From positions 310,001 to 374,000 of the forward strand of contig NZ_JAOVZO020000018.1 of NCBI RefSeq assembly GCF_025717065.2: a DNA stretch of 64,000 nucleotides, written 5' to 3'. Within the stretch, counting starts at the first letter, position 1. Each line of letters starts with the position of its first letter. Shown here in pieces: positions 9,328 through 19,230 of this stretch. Both the position numbers and the translations under genes were made by a program. This DNA is from Tahibacter soli. Its GTDB lineage: Bacteria; Pseudomonadota; Gammaproteobacteria; Xanthomonadales; Rhodanobacteraceae. Below the pieces are notes generated by a model. That model had not been told where the DNA came from and searched no databases. It worked only from the letters and a program-made list of their open reading frames with translations.

Positions 9328-10559
9328 AACACGTACGCGCCCCAGGCCGCAACGTTGATCGCGATCTGCCCCAGCGTCGCCGGCACGCCGAAGCGGCGCC
9401 CGCCGCCCGAGAACGCGGCAACGCATTTCATCAGTGAATTCGTGGAAAACGCGGCCAGCAGCGCCGGCTCGGCCTGCACGGCGTCGAGCCCTGTGCCGAT
9501 CTGCTGACCGAGCGACACCGCCGCCGCATGCACGTCGGCGAAACCGGTCAGCGCCGACGCGATCGTCACGCCGCCGCTGCCGAACCAGTGCCGCGCGAGC
9601 GCCGACGCGAGCAGCGCCGTCGCGACGATGCCGGCGAACAGCAGCGCGTGCCACAGGCGAAACGGGCGGTCCGCGGTCGGCGCGTCTTCGCCCGCCTCGC
9701 GCCCGGCCTTCCAGGCGAACGCGAGGCCGCCGAGCGCGGCGACGACGCCGGCCGCCGCGAGCGGTAGCGCGAACACCGCGAGCAGCGGCCGCGACACCGC
9801 CGCGAGTATCAGCGAAAGATTGATCATCGTCGCGACGTTCGACAGCAGTGCGCCGGCGACGCAGCCGTGGTAAAGCTTCGGATCGGCCGCGAGGCGCTGA
9901 CCCATGCTGTTGTGCGTCGCCGTGCTCGACACGAACCCGCCGGCGAAGCCCGCGATCGCGAGGCCGTAGCGCGCGCCCAGCAGACGCACCGCGACGTAGC
10001 CCGCGGCGTTGAGCGCCATCACGAGCACCGCGATCAGCCACAGCCGGCGCGGGTTGATCACGCCGAGCGGATCGAGCGCGCGATCGGGCAGGAGCGGCAG
10101 CACGATCAGCACCGAGGCGGCGAGTATCAGCGCATCGTCGAGTTCGCGCTCGCTCAGGGTCTGCCGCGTGAACGCGTGCAGCCATTGCTTGCTGTCGAGC
10201 AGGATCGTCGCGATGATCGCGACCGCCGCCGCGAGCTGCGCGTTGGCGAGCGCGAGCACGCCGAGCGCATACGTCAGCACCAGCGCAAGTTCGGTCGTCA
10301 GGCCCGGATCGTCCTTCGCGGTGCGGCGGTAGCTCGCGAACGCGAACAGCGCGACGGCGCCGCCGCCGAACAGCGCGAACGGCAGCCCGATCGACGCGCA
10401 CACCGCGCCGAACAGGCCGGCGATGGCGAAGCTGCGTACGCCGGCCGATTCGCGCGACACGCCCTCGCCCTTCGCGCGCTCGCGCTCGATGCCGATCGCA
10501 AGACCGGCGCCGAGCGCGGCGAGAAAACTCAATGCGTGTTCGACGTCGAGCTCGTTCAT
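9315..10559 (-). CDS. MgtC/SapB-DUF4010 integral membrane protein
   Basis: A 414-residue inner-membrane protein with about 12 hydrophobic helices. The N-terminal third is MgtC-like (FLAALGAGLAIGIERER, then AGVRSFAIAGLFGAV). The remainder matches DUF4010 (AGFAGGFVSSTATHNSMGQ). MgtC-like proteins are linked to Mg2+ limitation and modulation of membrane ATPases; the role of the DUF4010 fusion form is not established. The gene is monocistronic and convergent with the lipase. Confidence 0.9.
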   Translation of the reverse strand: MNELDVEHALSFLAALGAGLAIGIERERAKGEGVSRESAGVRSFAIAGLFGAVCASIGLPFALFGGGAVALFAFASYRRTAKDDPGLTTELALVLTYALGVLALANAQLAAAVAIIATILLDSKQWLHAFTRQTLSERELDDALILAASVLIVLPLLPDRALDPLGVINPRRLWLIAVLVMALNAAGYVAVRLLGARYGLAIAGFAGGFVSSTATHNSMGQRLAADPKLYHGCVAGALLSNVATMINLSLILAAVSRPLLAVFALPLAAAGVVAALGGLAFAWKAGREAGEDAPTADRPFRLWHALLFAGIVATALLASALARHWFGSGGVTIASALTGFADVHAAAVSLGQQIGTGLDAVQAEPALLAAFSTNSLMKCVAAFSGGGRRFGVPATLGQIAINVAAWGAYVFYAT

Positions 10560-10800
10560 GCGCCGCGGGCCGCCCGTTGCGAAGGTTCGGGCAAGCCTCG
10601 CCGAAGCGGACCGCTACGGCAAGCGCCACGGCGACCCTAAACCGTTCGCGAACGCGCGATCGGAGTCGTACGACGACTCGTACGCGCCGATGCCGCAGTC
10701 CGGCCCGTCGAGCGACCGAACAAGGAGCGTTGCATCCCGCGAACAGATCGACGGGACGCAACACTTGTGGAAGCGTGAACAAGCGGCCGATACTCGCCGG
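10560..10800. other. Intergenic region with short palindromes
   Basis: This 241-bp gap between divergent genes has no credible gene. It contains the perfect 12-bp palindrome CGTTCGCGAACG (10643-10654) and the hairpin GAGTCGT/ACGACTC (10663-10679). Either could be an operator. Confidence 0.3.
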
Positions 10801-11415
10801 ATGACCGTGACCTCCGACACGCCCGCGCGCATCGCCCTCGCCGGCTTCATCGTGTTCGCCGTCGTCGCGATCGAGTCGCAATTCCTGCGCGCCGATCTCG
10901 ACTGGTACGCGACACCGTTGAGTTTCTACCTGCTCGGCCCCTACGGCGCGTGGCTCAAGGCGGCCTACGTCGCGCTCGCGATCGGCACGGCGACGCTCGC
11001 GAGCGCGCTGTACCGCGCGATGGAACCGGCGGCCCGCAGCGCGGCGCCGCTCTTGCTGTTCGCGCTGGCCGCGATCGGCATCGTCGTCACGGCGTTCGCG
11101 CATACCGACGTGCCGCGCGTCGATCCGACGTTCGAAGGCTTCGTGCACGGCAATGCCGCGCGCGCCGCGTTCCTGTGCGTCACGAGCGCGATGCTGCTGC
11201 AGTCGTGGCGCTTCCGGCACGATGCGCGCTGGCGCGCGTTCTTCGCGCCGGCGTTCGGCCTCGCCGCGCTCGCGTTCGCGCTCCTGTGGGCGCACACGCT
11301 GTGGCGCGGCTCGCCGCGCGGGCTCGGGCAGAAGGTCGTGATCGCGCTCGTCGTGGCCTGGCTCGTCGCGACCGCGTGGCGGCTCGCCCGCAAGCGGTAC
11401 GCGCAAGCCCGGTAG
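10801..11415 (+). CDS. DUF998 family membrane protein
   Basis: A 204-residue protein with six predicted transmembrane helices. The conserved DUF998 signatures are DLDWYATPLSFYLLGPYGAWL near the N-terminus and HGNAARAAF followed by SWRFRHDARW. The family function is unknown. The ATG at 10801 is chosen because the hydrophobic domain begins directly after it; in-frame sequence upstream is non-conserved. The next gene, a sensor kinase, starts 72 bp downstream on the same strand. Confidence 0.85.
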   Translation: MTVTSDTPARIALAGFIVFAVVAIESQFLRADLDWYATPLSFYLLGPYGAWLKAAYVALAIGTATLASALYRAMEPAARSAAPLLLFALAAIGIVVTAFAHTDVPRVDPTFEGFVHGNAARAAFLCVTSAMLLQSWRFRHDARWRAFFAPAFGLAALAFALLWAHTLWRGSPRGLGQKVVIALVVAWLVATAWRLARKRYAQAR

Positions 11416-11487
11416 CACCGGCTCTTGCGGGCGGCACCGGCCGCCCCTAGTGTTGTCCTCCCGCCGTACCGACGGTCGCGCCGCGTC

Positions 11488-12690
11488 ATGCTGCATCTAC
11501 TCCAAGCCCATCCGAACTCGGTGCTGCGCCACGGGCGCGTCGGCGAGGAGACCGGCGATCCGATCGAGTTCAGCTGGTATCCGCTCGTCATGCTGATGTG
11601 GACGTTCTGGATCTTCGCGACGCCCTACGTCCTGCCGAACATCTTTCCGAACTGGCTGTGGCCGACGGTCGTGAGCTTCGTCGCGTTCCTGTGGTTCTAC
11701 GCGCGAGCCTACTGGGGCGACCGCCGCCACGTCGTGCGCTACGCGATCGGCATCGCGGCGCTGGGCTTTCTCGTCACGCCTTACAACGGCGGCGCGCAGG
11801 GCTACATCGTCTACGCCTGCGCGTTTCTCGCGTTCAGCCCGAACCTGAAGCTCGGCATCGCGCTGACCGCGCTCGTGCTCGGGCTGTACACGATCGAGTC
11901 GATCTGGCTGCACACGCCGGTCATCTACATCATCAGCTCGATCATGGTCAGCATCGCCGTGGCGACGATGAACTTCCTGTTCCGGCGCAACCAGCAGAAG
12001 GCCGCGAACCTGAAACTGTCGCACGACGAAGTGCGGCGCCTCGCGACCATGGCCGAGCGCGAGCGCATCGGGCGCGACCTGCACGATCTGCTCGGCCACA
12101 CGCTGTCGCTCGTCGCGTTGAAATCGGAGCTCGCCGGCAAGCTGCTCGAACGCGACCTTGCCGGTGCGCGGCGAGAGGTGAAGGAAGTCGAACGCGTCGC
12201 GCGCGACGCGCTGTCGCAGGTGCGCCGCGCGGTCACCGGCATCCGCGCCGCGATGTTCGCGGCGGAAACTGCGTCGGCGCGGCTGCTGCTCGAATCGTGC
12301 GGCGTGGGCTTCCATCATTCGGTGATCGAAGTGCAGCTGCCGGGCGATGTCGAAACGTGCCTGGCGATGAGCCTGCGTGAAGCGGTGACGAATATTCAAC
12401 GGCACGCGAACGCGGCATGGGTGCAGGTGTGCCTGAGCCTCGCCGACAACGGCGACGTCGTGCTGCGCATCGAAGACGACGGCGACGGCGGTCCGATCGT
12501 GCCGGGCAACGGGCTCACGGGGATGCGCGAGCGCGTCGAGTCGGTCGGCGGTTCGCTCTCGCTCGAGCCGGTGCGCGGGCGTGGCACGATCCTCACCGTG
12601 CGCATTCCGATGCGCGCGAATTCGGTGCCGGCGGTGGCCTCGGTGGTTTCTTCTCGCGCGGCTGCGGCGTTGCCTGCGGACGCTTCTTAG
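11488..12690 (+). CDS. DesK/LiaS-type sensor histidine kinase, orphan
   Basis: A 400-residue sensor. Residues 30-165 carry five to six short hydrophobic helices. A HisKA_3 dimerisation domain follows, with its phosphoacceptor in RIGRDLHDLLGHTLSLV, then an ATPase domain with the N-box LREAVTNIQRHA, DDGDGG and GNGLTGMRERV. This is the NarL/DesK class, which normally pairs with a LuxR-type response regulator encoded directly downstream. Here the downstream position is instead a roughly 830-bp non-coding repeat block, so the partner is elsewhere or was lost. The C-terminal 25 residues are low-complexity. Confidence 0.92.
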   Translation: MLHLLQAHPNSVLRHGRVGEETGDPIEFSWYPLVMLMWTFWIFATPYVLPNIFPNWLWPTVVSFVAFLWFYARAYWGDRRHVVRYAIGIAALGFLVTPYNGGAQGYIVYACAFLAFSPNLKLGIALTALVLGLYTIESIWLHTPVIYIISSIMVSIAVATMNFLFRRNQQKAANLKLSHDEVRRLATMAERERIGRDLHDLLGHTLSLVALKSELAGKLLERDLAGARREVKEVERVARDALSQVRRAVTGIRAAMFAAETASARLLLESCGVGFHHSVIEVQLPGDVETCLAMSLREAVTNIQRHANAAWVQVCLSLADNGDVVLRIEDDGDGGPIVPGNGLTGMRERVESVGGSLSLEPVRGRGTILTVRIPMRANSVPAVASVVSSRAAAALPADAS

Positions 12691-12699
12691 GTTTTGTCG

Positions 12700-13540
12700 G
12701 GAAACGTCACTTCGTAGCTTGCGCTTGGCTTTCGACAAAGCGTTTCGCCCGCCTGCCGGCGGCCGAGTCACTTTCTTCGACTGGCCGAAGAAAGTAACCA
12801 AAGAAGGCCACCCCAGCTACCGCGCCCTTCCGGGCATCCTGCCCGGAAGGTTCGCAAGCGCCCGGCGGGGTCCGTCGATGGTCCATCCATGGACCACGAC
12901 GGACGACGCACATCCCTGTGCGTCCCCTGTCGGGCCTGATCGCCGGGCACTTGCTCGCGGCAGATGGGGCCCCGGGTGAAGCGGGCGGCTTCCTGCCGCC
13001 AGAGGCAACTGCAACTGCAACGGCCAAAGCATCGCAGACCACATGCTCGTCATCCCAGCGAAAGCTGGGGGTCCAGCCTTTGCTGTTGTTCTTGACGCCC
13101 GAAAAGCTGGATTCCAGCTTGACTCGCGACTTCGTCGCTCGCCCTCCGGGCCGGCTGCACCGTTGTCGCTTCGCTCCTCGCTGGAATGACGAGCTAAGGA
13201 ATGGCCGAGCATCGGCTGTTGCTTCTGGCGGCAGGAAGCCGCCTGCTTCACCCGGGGCCCCGTCGGTCGCGGCGAGATCGTGGAGGATCAGCCCGCGCAG
13301 CGGGTGCGCACAGGATGTGCGCAGTTCGTTGACGGGCCATGGATGGCCCATCAACGAACTCCGGAGCGATCTCGCGGAGTCGGAGGGCAGGATGCCCGGA
13401 GACCGCGGCCGTCGGGGTGTCCTTGGGGGATGCAAGGGGAGATTGGACAAGCAATCTCCCCTTGCTCGCTCGCGGCAGCGAGCGAAACGCTTTGTTTAAA
13501 GCCAGGCGAAAACTACAAAGCGAGCGTCAACGAAACGACA
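12700..13540. repeat. Nested inverted-repeat intergenic block
   Basis: About 840 bp without a credible gene and built almost symmetrically. The outer arms contain GACAAAGCGTTTCGC at 12733-12747 and its inverse near 13483-13497. The inner arms contain GGGGCCCCGGGTGAAGC at 12966-12982, inverted at 13246-13262. Separate hairpins are at 12826-12850 (perfect 11-bp stem), 12880-12895, 13323-13360 (AGTTCGTTGA...TCAACGAACT) and 13432-13465 (perfect 14-bp stem). A REP-like core with CTCGTCATCCCAGC and GCTGGAATGACGAG lies at 13047-13194. It resembles compound REP/BIME elements. Confidence 0.75.
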
Positions 13541-13595
13541 AAGCCAAAGCGCAAAAGCGAACCGCGCCGGAACCACCCGACGCGGCCCCTCCCCG

Positions 13596-15854
13596 TCAGG
13601 GCTTCTGCAACGACAACGAATAACCACCCGTCCCCGCAAAGTTCACGACGCGAACGACGTAGTACCCCGCCGTGCCGTTGTAGGCGATCCGCTCGCTCGA
13701 CGTCGGGCTGTCGCTCTTGGCGACCTGCGTCCAGCCGGTCCCGTTCCACTTGTCGAGATAGATATCGAAGTCGGTGCCGGCAGGCCCCGTCACGCAGACC
13801 GTGTGCGCGCCCGACACCGTCGACTGGTAGTAGTTGCCGTTCGGCTGGTACTGCGTCTGGCCCGTGCCGCCGCTGAAGCTGCCGCTGTAGCTCGTGCCCG
13901 GACACTGCCCGCCCGGTCCGCCGCCCACCGTCACCGCCTGTGTCGACGTGTTCGTCGCGCCCTGGTTGTCGGTCACCGTGAGGCTCACGTTGTACGTGCC
14001 GGCCGCCGCGTACGTGTGGCTCGTCGTCGCGCCCGTGCCGTTCGTCGAGTCGCCGAAATTCCAGGCATAGCTTGCGATCGAGCCGTCGGGATCGCTCGAA
14101 CCGCTGCCGTTGAACGACACGCCGAGGCCGCTCGGCGACGCCGTGAACGAGGCCACCGGCGGCTGATTGCCGCCCGTGCCGCCGCACGCGTTCGGGTTCT
14201 GCGGTGCATTGCCGCTGACGCCGACCGCGTCCCACGCCTTGCCGATCGACACTTCATCGCACGCACCGACGGTTGCGGTGGCGCGCGCGCGCGTCATCAT
14301 CGCATTGCGCACGCGGCTGAACGTGTCGTTCGCCTGCACGATGTTGACGTGCGCCTCGTACAGATAGCGGATGGCGCGCGCAAACGGAATCGCGGGCACG
14401 TTCACGCTCGACGCGCCGCGCGGATGCGTGCCGCCGGTCACCAGGAGGTAGAAGGCGAGATTGGCGATGCCGCTCGACGTGTGCACGCCGCAGTAGTCGT
14501 TCTGCGCGCTGGGCGAACAGTTGCCGTACTGCTGCTGGTACTGCTGGTAGTGATCGAGGCTGCGGCCGTCGGCCTTCGGGTCGTTCATGAAGCGCAGCGC
14601 GGCGGTGCCGTTGCGCATCAGTCCTTCGCCGAGCTTCCAGGTGTTCGCGTCGGCCGTGTAGGCGATCGTCGTCGACGCACCCGGCTCGCCCGACACCGTG
14701 TTCATCCAGGCTTCGACTGCCGATGCGTAGATGTCCGACGTCGCCTCGTTCAGGCCGCCCGACTCGCGCTGATACGCAAGGTTCGACGTCGACTGCGTCA
14801 CCGCGTGACCGAGTTCGTGATAGATCACGTCGGGCTCGCTGTTCATGTCGTAGAACGTGCTGCCGCCGGTGCCCATCGCGATCTGAGAACCGTTCCAGTA
14901 CGCGTTGCCGCCGTCGCAACCGCTGTTGCCCTGGAACGTCGCCTTGACCGATACGGTGAGCTTCGCGCCGGCGCCGTTGTAGCTGTCGCGGCCGAACGCG
15001 TCGCGGAAGAACCAGTACACGCGGCCCACGTTGCGGTACGCGTTGTTGACCACCGCGTCGCCGCTCGTGCCGCCCTCGGAGATCGCGAGCGGACCCGGCA
15101 GGCCGCTGCCGCTCGTCGACACGCACGAACCGTTCAAATTGTGGACGGCGCGGTTCAGCGCGTCCTGCACGTAGGTGTAGGCGTTGAGCAGCTTGCCGCT
15201 GCGCGCGTCGACGAACACGCGCGCGCGGAACGGACGGCCGGCGCCGTCGTAGGCGACATCGGCATCCCACGCGAGCGTCGGCGCATGGCCGTGCGCGGCG
15301 TAGATCGCGAGCGACGGGCTGCGCAGATAGCGGAAGTCGCGTGCGCCCGCGGCCGACGCGCGGCCGTCGCGACCGTCGACGCCGAGCGCCTGGCCCACGG
15401 CGCCGGCGAACAGTTCGCTCGCGGCGCGCGGCTTTTCCAGATCGACCGCGCCGACCGCGATCGTGCCGCCGAACACCGCTTCGACCGCGCCTTTCGCGTC
15501 GGTCGCGACGGTCAAGCCGTCGCCCCACACCGGCACGCCGCGATACGTCTGCTGCGCGCGGTAATAGCGGCGGCCTTCGGCGGTCACGTTCGCGTCGACG
15601 ACGCGCACGGCGTCGTCGGCGCCGAATCCGTAGATTTCTCCGAGTGAACTTCTGAACAATGCACTTACGCCGTCGGCATCGGCCGCGACGAGGCCCGTTG
15701 CGCCGGCGATCAGGTCGAGCCTGCCGTCGGCGCCGTAGGCGATTTCGTGGAAGCCGGCGCGCGCGGCGGCAATCTGGAACGTCGGCGCGGCATGGGCCGC
15801 GGACGCGGCGGCGCAGGCCGCGGCGAGGGCGAGCGGAAGTACGGACAAACGCAT
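13596..15854 (-). CDS. Secreted M4 (thermolysin-like) metallopeptidase with PKD and PPC domains
   Basis: A 752-residue secreted zinc endopeptidase preproprotein. It has a signal peptide (MRLSVLPLALAAACAAASAA), an FTP/PepSY-type propeptide to about residue 230, and an M4 catalytic domain. The zinc ligands are HELGH at 346-350 and Glu370 in GGLNEATSD; the catalytic-domain helix with TSSGIANLAFYLL follows. A PKD domain (PPVASFTASPSGLGVSFNGS) and a C-terminal pre-peptidase domain (DFDIYLDKWNGTGW) come next, both usually removed on maturation. The ATG at 15854 is chosen over an upstream in-frame start because it opens a proper signal peptide. It probably degrades external protein. Confidence 0.96.
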   Translation of the reverse strand: MRLSVLPLALAAACAAASAAHAAPTFQIAAARAGFHEIAYGADGRLDLIAGATGLVAADADGVSALFRSSLGEIYGFGADDAVRVVDANVTAEGRRYYRAQQTYRGVPVWGDGLTVATDAKGAVEAVFGGTIAVGAVDLEKPRAASELFAGAVGQALGVDGRDGRASAAGARDFRYLRSPSLAIYAAHGHAPTLAWDADVAYDGAGRPFRARVFVDARSGKLLNAYTYVQDALNRAVHNLNGSCVSTSGSGLPGPLAISEGGTSGDAVVNNAYRNVGRVYWFFRDAFGRDSYNGAGAKLTVSVKATFQGNSGCDGGNAYWNGSQIAMGTGGSTFYDMNSEPDVIYHELGHAVTQSTSNLAYQRESGGLNEATSDIYASAVEAWMNTVSGEPGASTTIAYTADANTWKLGEGLMRNGTAALRFMNDPKADGRSLDHYQQYQQQYGNCSPSAQNDYCGVHTSSGIANLAFYLLVTGGTHPRGASSVNVPAIPFARAIRYLYEAHVNIVQANDTFSRVRNAMMTRARATATVGACDEVSIGKAWDAVGVSGNAPQNPNACGGTGGNQPPVASFTASPSGLGVSFNGSGSSDPDGSIASYAWNFGDSTNGTGATTSHTYAAAGTYNVSLTVTDNQGATNTSTQAVTVGGGPGGQCPGTSYSGSFSGGTGQTQYQPNGNYYQSTVSGAHTVCVTGPAGTDFDIYLDKWNGTGWTQVAKSDSPTSSERIAYNGTAGYYVVRVVNFAGTGGYSLSLQKP

Positions 15855-16123
15855 GGCGATTCCTCGTGCTGGTGAACGCAACAGGGTGTTGCGCCAGCGA
15901 GGTCGCGTACGAACGAGGACGACCGCGCGTGCTCGCGCGGCGGCGGTGCGAAACCGCATTCGAACCTACGACGACTGCACCCCTGACCCGGAAGAACGCC
16001 GTCGAACCCGTGCTGTCCGCACGAGCGGCGCGGAAACTAGCGCGCGTCGCGCGGCGGTGCACGCTGCGTTGCAGCATGTCCTCGACGAGCGCGCGCGTCT
16101 CTGTTGAATATGTCTGACGATCT

Positions 16124-18841
16124 TCACTTGATCGCGAGCGGCGATCCGGACTCGGGTTTCAGCATCCACGCGTCCGACGCGCCGCGCATGCCGCTCTGCG
16201 CGATCAGCAGCGAGTGGCGCTGCGTATCGCACGCCATCGCGCCGTAGCGATCGAGCAGGCTGTGCGCGAGCAGTTCGCCGAGCACGTCGCCGCGATCGCG
16301 CGCGTCGGCGTCGAGCGCGGAAAGCGCCTGCGCGGTTTCCGGCGCGGTCGGCGCCAGCAGCGCCGCGACGGTGCGCAGGCGGCGCCGGCCGTACCAGTCG
16401 TCGGCGCCGGCGAGCGCTTCGGCGTGTGCGAGTTCGCGCCGCGCGACGTCGCGGTCGCCGTCGGCGAGCGCGCTTTCGGCGAGCGTCGTGCGCGCATCGG
16501 CTTCGAGCTGTGCGTATCCGGCCCGCTCGAGCGTCGGCAGCAGCGGCTGCACGAGACGGCGTGCCGAAACGGTGTCGCCGCTGCGTGCGAACACGGGCGC
16601 AAGTTCCAACGCGAGCATCCAGCGGTCGGGCGTGCTCGCGAGCGTGCGCAGGCGCGCCTCGATGCCGGCCAGCCCGCGTCGAGCGGCGTCGGGATCGCCG
16701 CCCTGCAGCGCGAGTTCGGCCTCGCCGATGCCGGCCAGGAGCTCGTAATGCGGCAGCCGGCGCGAACCGCAGCTGGCGAACGCCTGCCGCGCGCGCGCCG
16801 ACTCGCCGCGCGCGAGCGCGACGGCGCCGCGCGCGCACGCGAGCCCGGCGGCCATCGCCGGTGCCGGCGCGTCGCCGAACGCGGCTTCCGCGCGATCGAC
16901 GGTCGCCACCGACTGTGCGTACTGCCCGCGGCGGAACTGCATGCCGGCTTCGAACTGGCCGAGCCACGTCGCGGCCATGCCTTGCACCGATTCGCCGCGA
17001 AGCTGCGCCAGCCGTCCGTCGAGCGCCGCGTAGTCGCCGCGCAGCAGGTCCTGGTGCGCGAGGTCGAGCGCGAGCGTCTGCCGCGCCGTGCGGTCGCCCG
17101 CGGCGGCGGCGACGTCGAACGCCTGCGCGAGCCGCGCGCGGTACGCCGCCATGTCGCCGGCGCGATAGTGGAAAAAGGCCATTCGCCGCAACGCGTCGAT
17201 TTCGGCGGCCGCGTTGCCGGCGGCGCGCGCTTCGGCCAGGAGTTCGTCGAGTCTGCGTTCGATGTCGCCGCCGACACCGAACGTCGCGGCGAGATAGCGC
17301 GCGCGCAGCGCGCCGAGGCGGTCGTCGACGCTCGCGAAGCGCTGCGCGGCGGTCTCGAACAAGGCGGCATCCGGCGCGTCGCCGGCGATCGCGTGCGCTT
17401 CGGCGTCGATCAGCGCGGCGCGTGCGCGTTCGTGCGCGAAGCCCAGGCGCGCACCGAGACGCTCGATGTCGGCGACGCTCGCGTGCACGTCGTGCGGTGC
17501 GCCCGTCATGAGCTCGGCGATCGCGCGTTCGAGCCGCCAGACGAGCGCGAGCGACGGTTCGGACGGCGCCGGTCCGCGCAACAGCGCGAGCGCCTCGTCG
17601 CTGCGGCCGGCGCGGCGCAGGCTGCGCGCCGCCGCGTAGCGAAACGCCGACGCGTCGACCGGCCGTTCGCGCGCGAGCGCGGCGTAGGCGGCGGCCGCGT
17701 CGTCGTAGCGCTGCGCGATGGCGAGACCGAGCGCGGCGAGCGGCGCCGTCGCGTCGCCCGGCAGCGCGGCGAGCCACGCTTGCGCGCCTCGCCAGGCATC
17801 GAGCGCGGCGCTCTGCTGGCCGAGTTCGGCCAGCGCTTCGGCATGCAGCACGCGCGCGAGGCCGAACCCCGGCGCGCGCTGCGCGACCGCGCCGAAGCCC
17901 AGCGCCGCGGCGCCCCAGCGATGTCGCGCGCGGGCATCGACGGCGTCGACGAACTGCGCGGCGATGGCGGCATCGAGTGCGAGCGACGGCCAGACGGTGC
18001 CGGCGTCGGACGGCGCGAGCACGGCGCGCACGCGTTCGCTCGTCGCGTCGAGATCGGCGATCAGGCGCTCAGGCGTCGAGGCGACGACGATGTCGGGCAC
18101 GGTCGCTTCGCCGCGAAAACGGGCACGGATACGCCAGCTCTCCGCGGTATCGGCCGGCATGTCGACCGACAGCAGCACCGCCGTTTCGCGCGCGCCGTCG
18201 TCGGTCCCGGCGTCGCCCGGCGCGAGTACGCGCAACGACGGCGCCAGCTGCAGTTTCCAGTCGATCCAGGCGACCAGCAGCCGTTCGGGCCAGCGCGCGG
18301 CGCTGTCGCCGCCGGGGCCGGCCGCGACCAGCAGTACGCGCAGCGGCGCCGGTGCGCGTGCATGCCATTGCGCGGCGGCGACGGCGCAGCAGGCGAGCGC
18401 CGCCGCGGCAAACCAGCGTGCGCGCCGGCGCAGCGGCGCACGCGGCGCGGCGGTTTCCACAGGCGCCGAAAGTTCGATCGGGGAAATATCCACAACGACT
18501 TCCACCGGTACCGGCGGATCGAATACGTAGCCGCGCTTGGCGATGGTTCGCAGCCAGTGCCTGGACTCGTCGCCGAGCGCCTTGCGCAGCATCCATATGC
18601 TCGTGGTCAGGTTCGCGTCCTCGACCACCACGCCGGGCCACACGCGACGGAAGATGTCCTCGCGCGTATGCAGCACGCCCGGTTCGGCGAGAAACAGCTG
18701 CGCGAGGTCGAAGCAACGCTGCGTCAGCTCCGATTCGCCGTCGGCGTGCGCGACGCGGCGATAGCGCAGGTCGAGCGTCAACGCGCCGACGCGCAGCCGC
18801 GTCGTCTGCGGCGGCCATGCCGCCGGTATCGATCCGGTCAT
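16124..18841 (-). CDS. Winged-helix membrane regulator with TPR-rich periplasmic domain (copy A)
   Basis: A 905-residue CadC/ToxR-like one-component regulator. An OmpR-type winged helix occupies about residues 15-110 (LTQRCFDLAQLFLAEPG, WPGVVVEDANLTTSIW, IAKRGYVFDPP). An Arg-flanked transmembrane helix follows at about 145-165 (RWFAAAALACCAVAAAQ). The rest is an alanine-rich helical array resembling TPRs. It should bind DNA from the inner membrane while sensing outside. The start at 18841 is chosen because the winged helix begins about 15 residues later; the sequence upstream of it is non-conserved. It is a paralogue of the gene ending at 19391. Confidence 0.88.
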   Translation of the reverse strand: MTGSIPAAWPPQTTRLRVGALTLDLRYRRVAHADGESELTQRCFDLAQLFLAEPGVLHTREDIFRRVWPGVVVEDANLTTSIWMLRKALGDESRHWLRTIAKRGYVFDPPVPVEVVVDISPIELSAPVETAAPRAPLRRRARWFAAAALACCAVAAAQWHARAPAPLRVLLVAAGPGGDSAARWPERLLVAWIDWKLQLAPSLRVLAPGDAGTDDGARETAVLLSVDMPADTAESWRIRARFRGEATVPDIVVASTPERLIADLDATSERVRAVLAPSDAGTVWPSLALDAAIAAQFVDAVDARARHRWGAAALGFGAVAQRAPGFGLARVLHAEALAELGQQSAALDAWRGAQAWLAALPGDATAPLAALGLAIAQRYDDAAAAYAALARERPVDASAFRYAAARSLRRAGRSDEALALLRGPAPSEPSLALVWRLERAIAELMTGAPHDVHASVADIERLGARLGFAHERARAALIDAEAHAIAGDAPDAALFETAAQRFASVDDRLGALRARYLAATFGVGGDIERRLDELLAEARAAGNAAAEIDALRRMAFFHYRAGDMAAYRARLAQAFDVAAAAGDRTARQTLALDLAHQDLLRGDYAALDGRLAQLRGESVQGMAATWLGQFEAGMQFRRGQYAQSVATVDRAEAAFGDAPAPAMAAGLACARGAVALARGESARARQAFASCGSRRLPHYELLAGIGEAELALQGGDPDAARRGLAGIEARLRTLASTPDRWMLALELAPVFARSGDTVSARRLVQPLLPTLERAGYAQLEADARTTLAESALADGDRDVARRELAHAEALAGADDWYGRRRLRTVAALLAPTAPETAQALSALDADARDRGDVLGELLAHSLLDRYGAMACDTQRHSLLIAQSGMRGASDAWMLKPESGSPLAIK

Positions 18842-19230
18842 CGCACCCTCCGCGATCCGCGGCGCCGCACCGCGAGTCCTGCCGCGGCGCGCCGTCGGTC
18901 GGCACGGTTCCCGCGGACGAACGTCCGGCGGGTCCGAACCCGGCACGTCCGCGCAGGCGGACGCCGGCGCGCGGCGACCTCCCCGCCGCCGTGCGCCGCG
19001 CACTTGTTACCGCAGCCGGCGCCCGCGCACAAGCGCATGAGCGCCCCGCCACGGCGATGTCAAAGCGGTATCGGTGCCGGAACCAGACGCATTTGATGCG
19101 TATTTGATCGTCAGCCGGAGGTTTGCGGCGGCGGCGCGGTCCAGTCTGGGAACGCGCCAGCCACCCCTGACCCGGAGGCCCGCCCGCCGTTCGCGGCCCG
19201 GCTTCGCCGGGTCGCGGGCGGTTTCTTCGC
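18842..19230. other. Intergenic region, no gene seen
   Basis: This stretch lies upstream of regulator A and ends at the MITE-like element. I see no credible ORF, RNA gene or strong hairpin. It should hold the promoter of regulator A. Confidence 0.5.

Noticed and set aside
12766-12800. Hairpin CTTTCTTCG/CGAAGAAAG considered as the terminator of the DesK-type kinase gene
   Set aside because: It has no T-tract, lies about 80 bp after the stop, and is one module of the larger repeat block.
12707-13450. 247-codon minus-strand frame in the inverted-repeat block
   Set aside because: The frame is a product of GC-rich palindromic DNA; the same motifs appear on both strands, and there is no start context.
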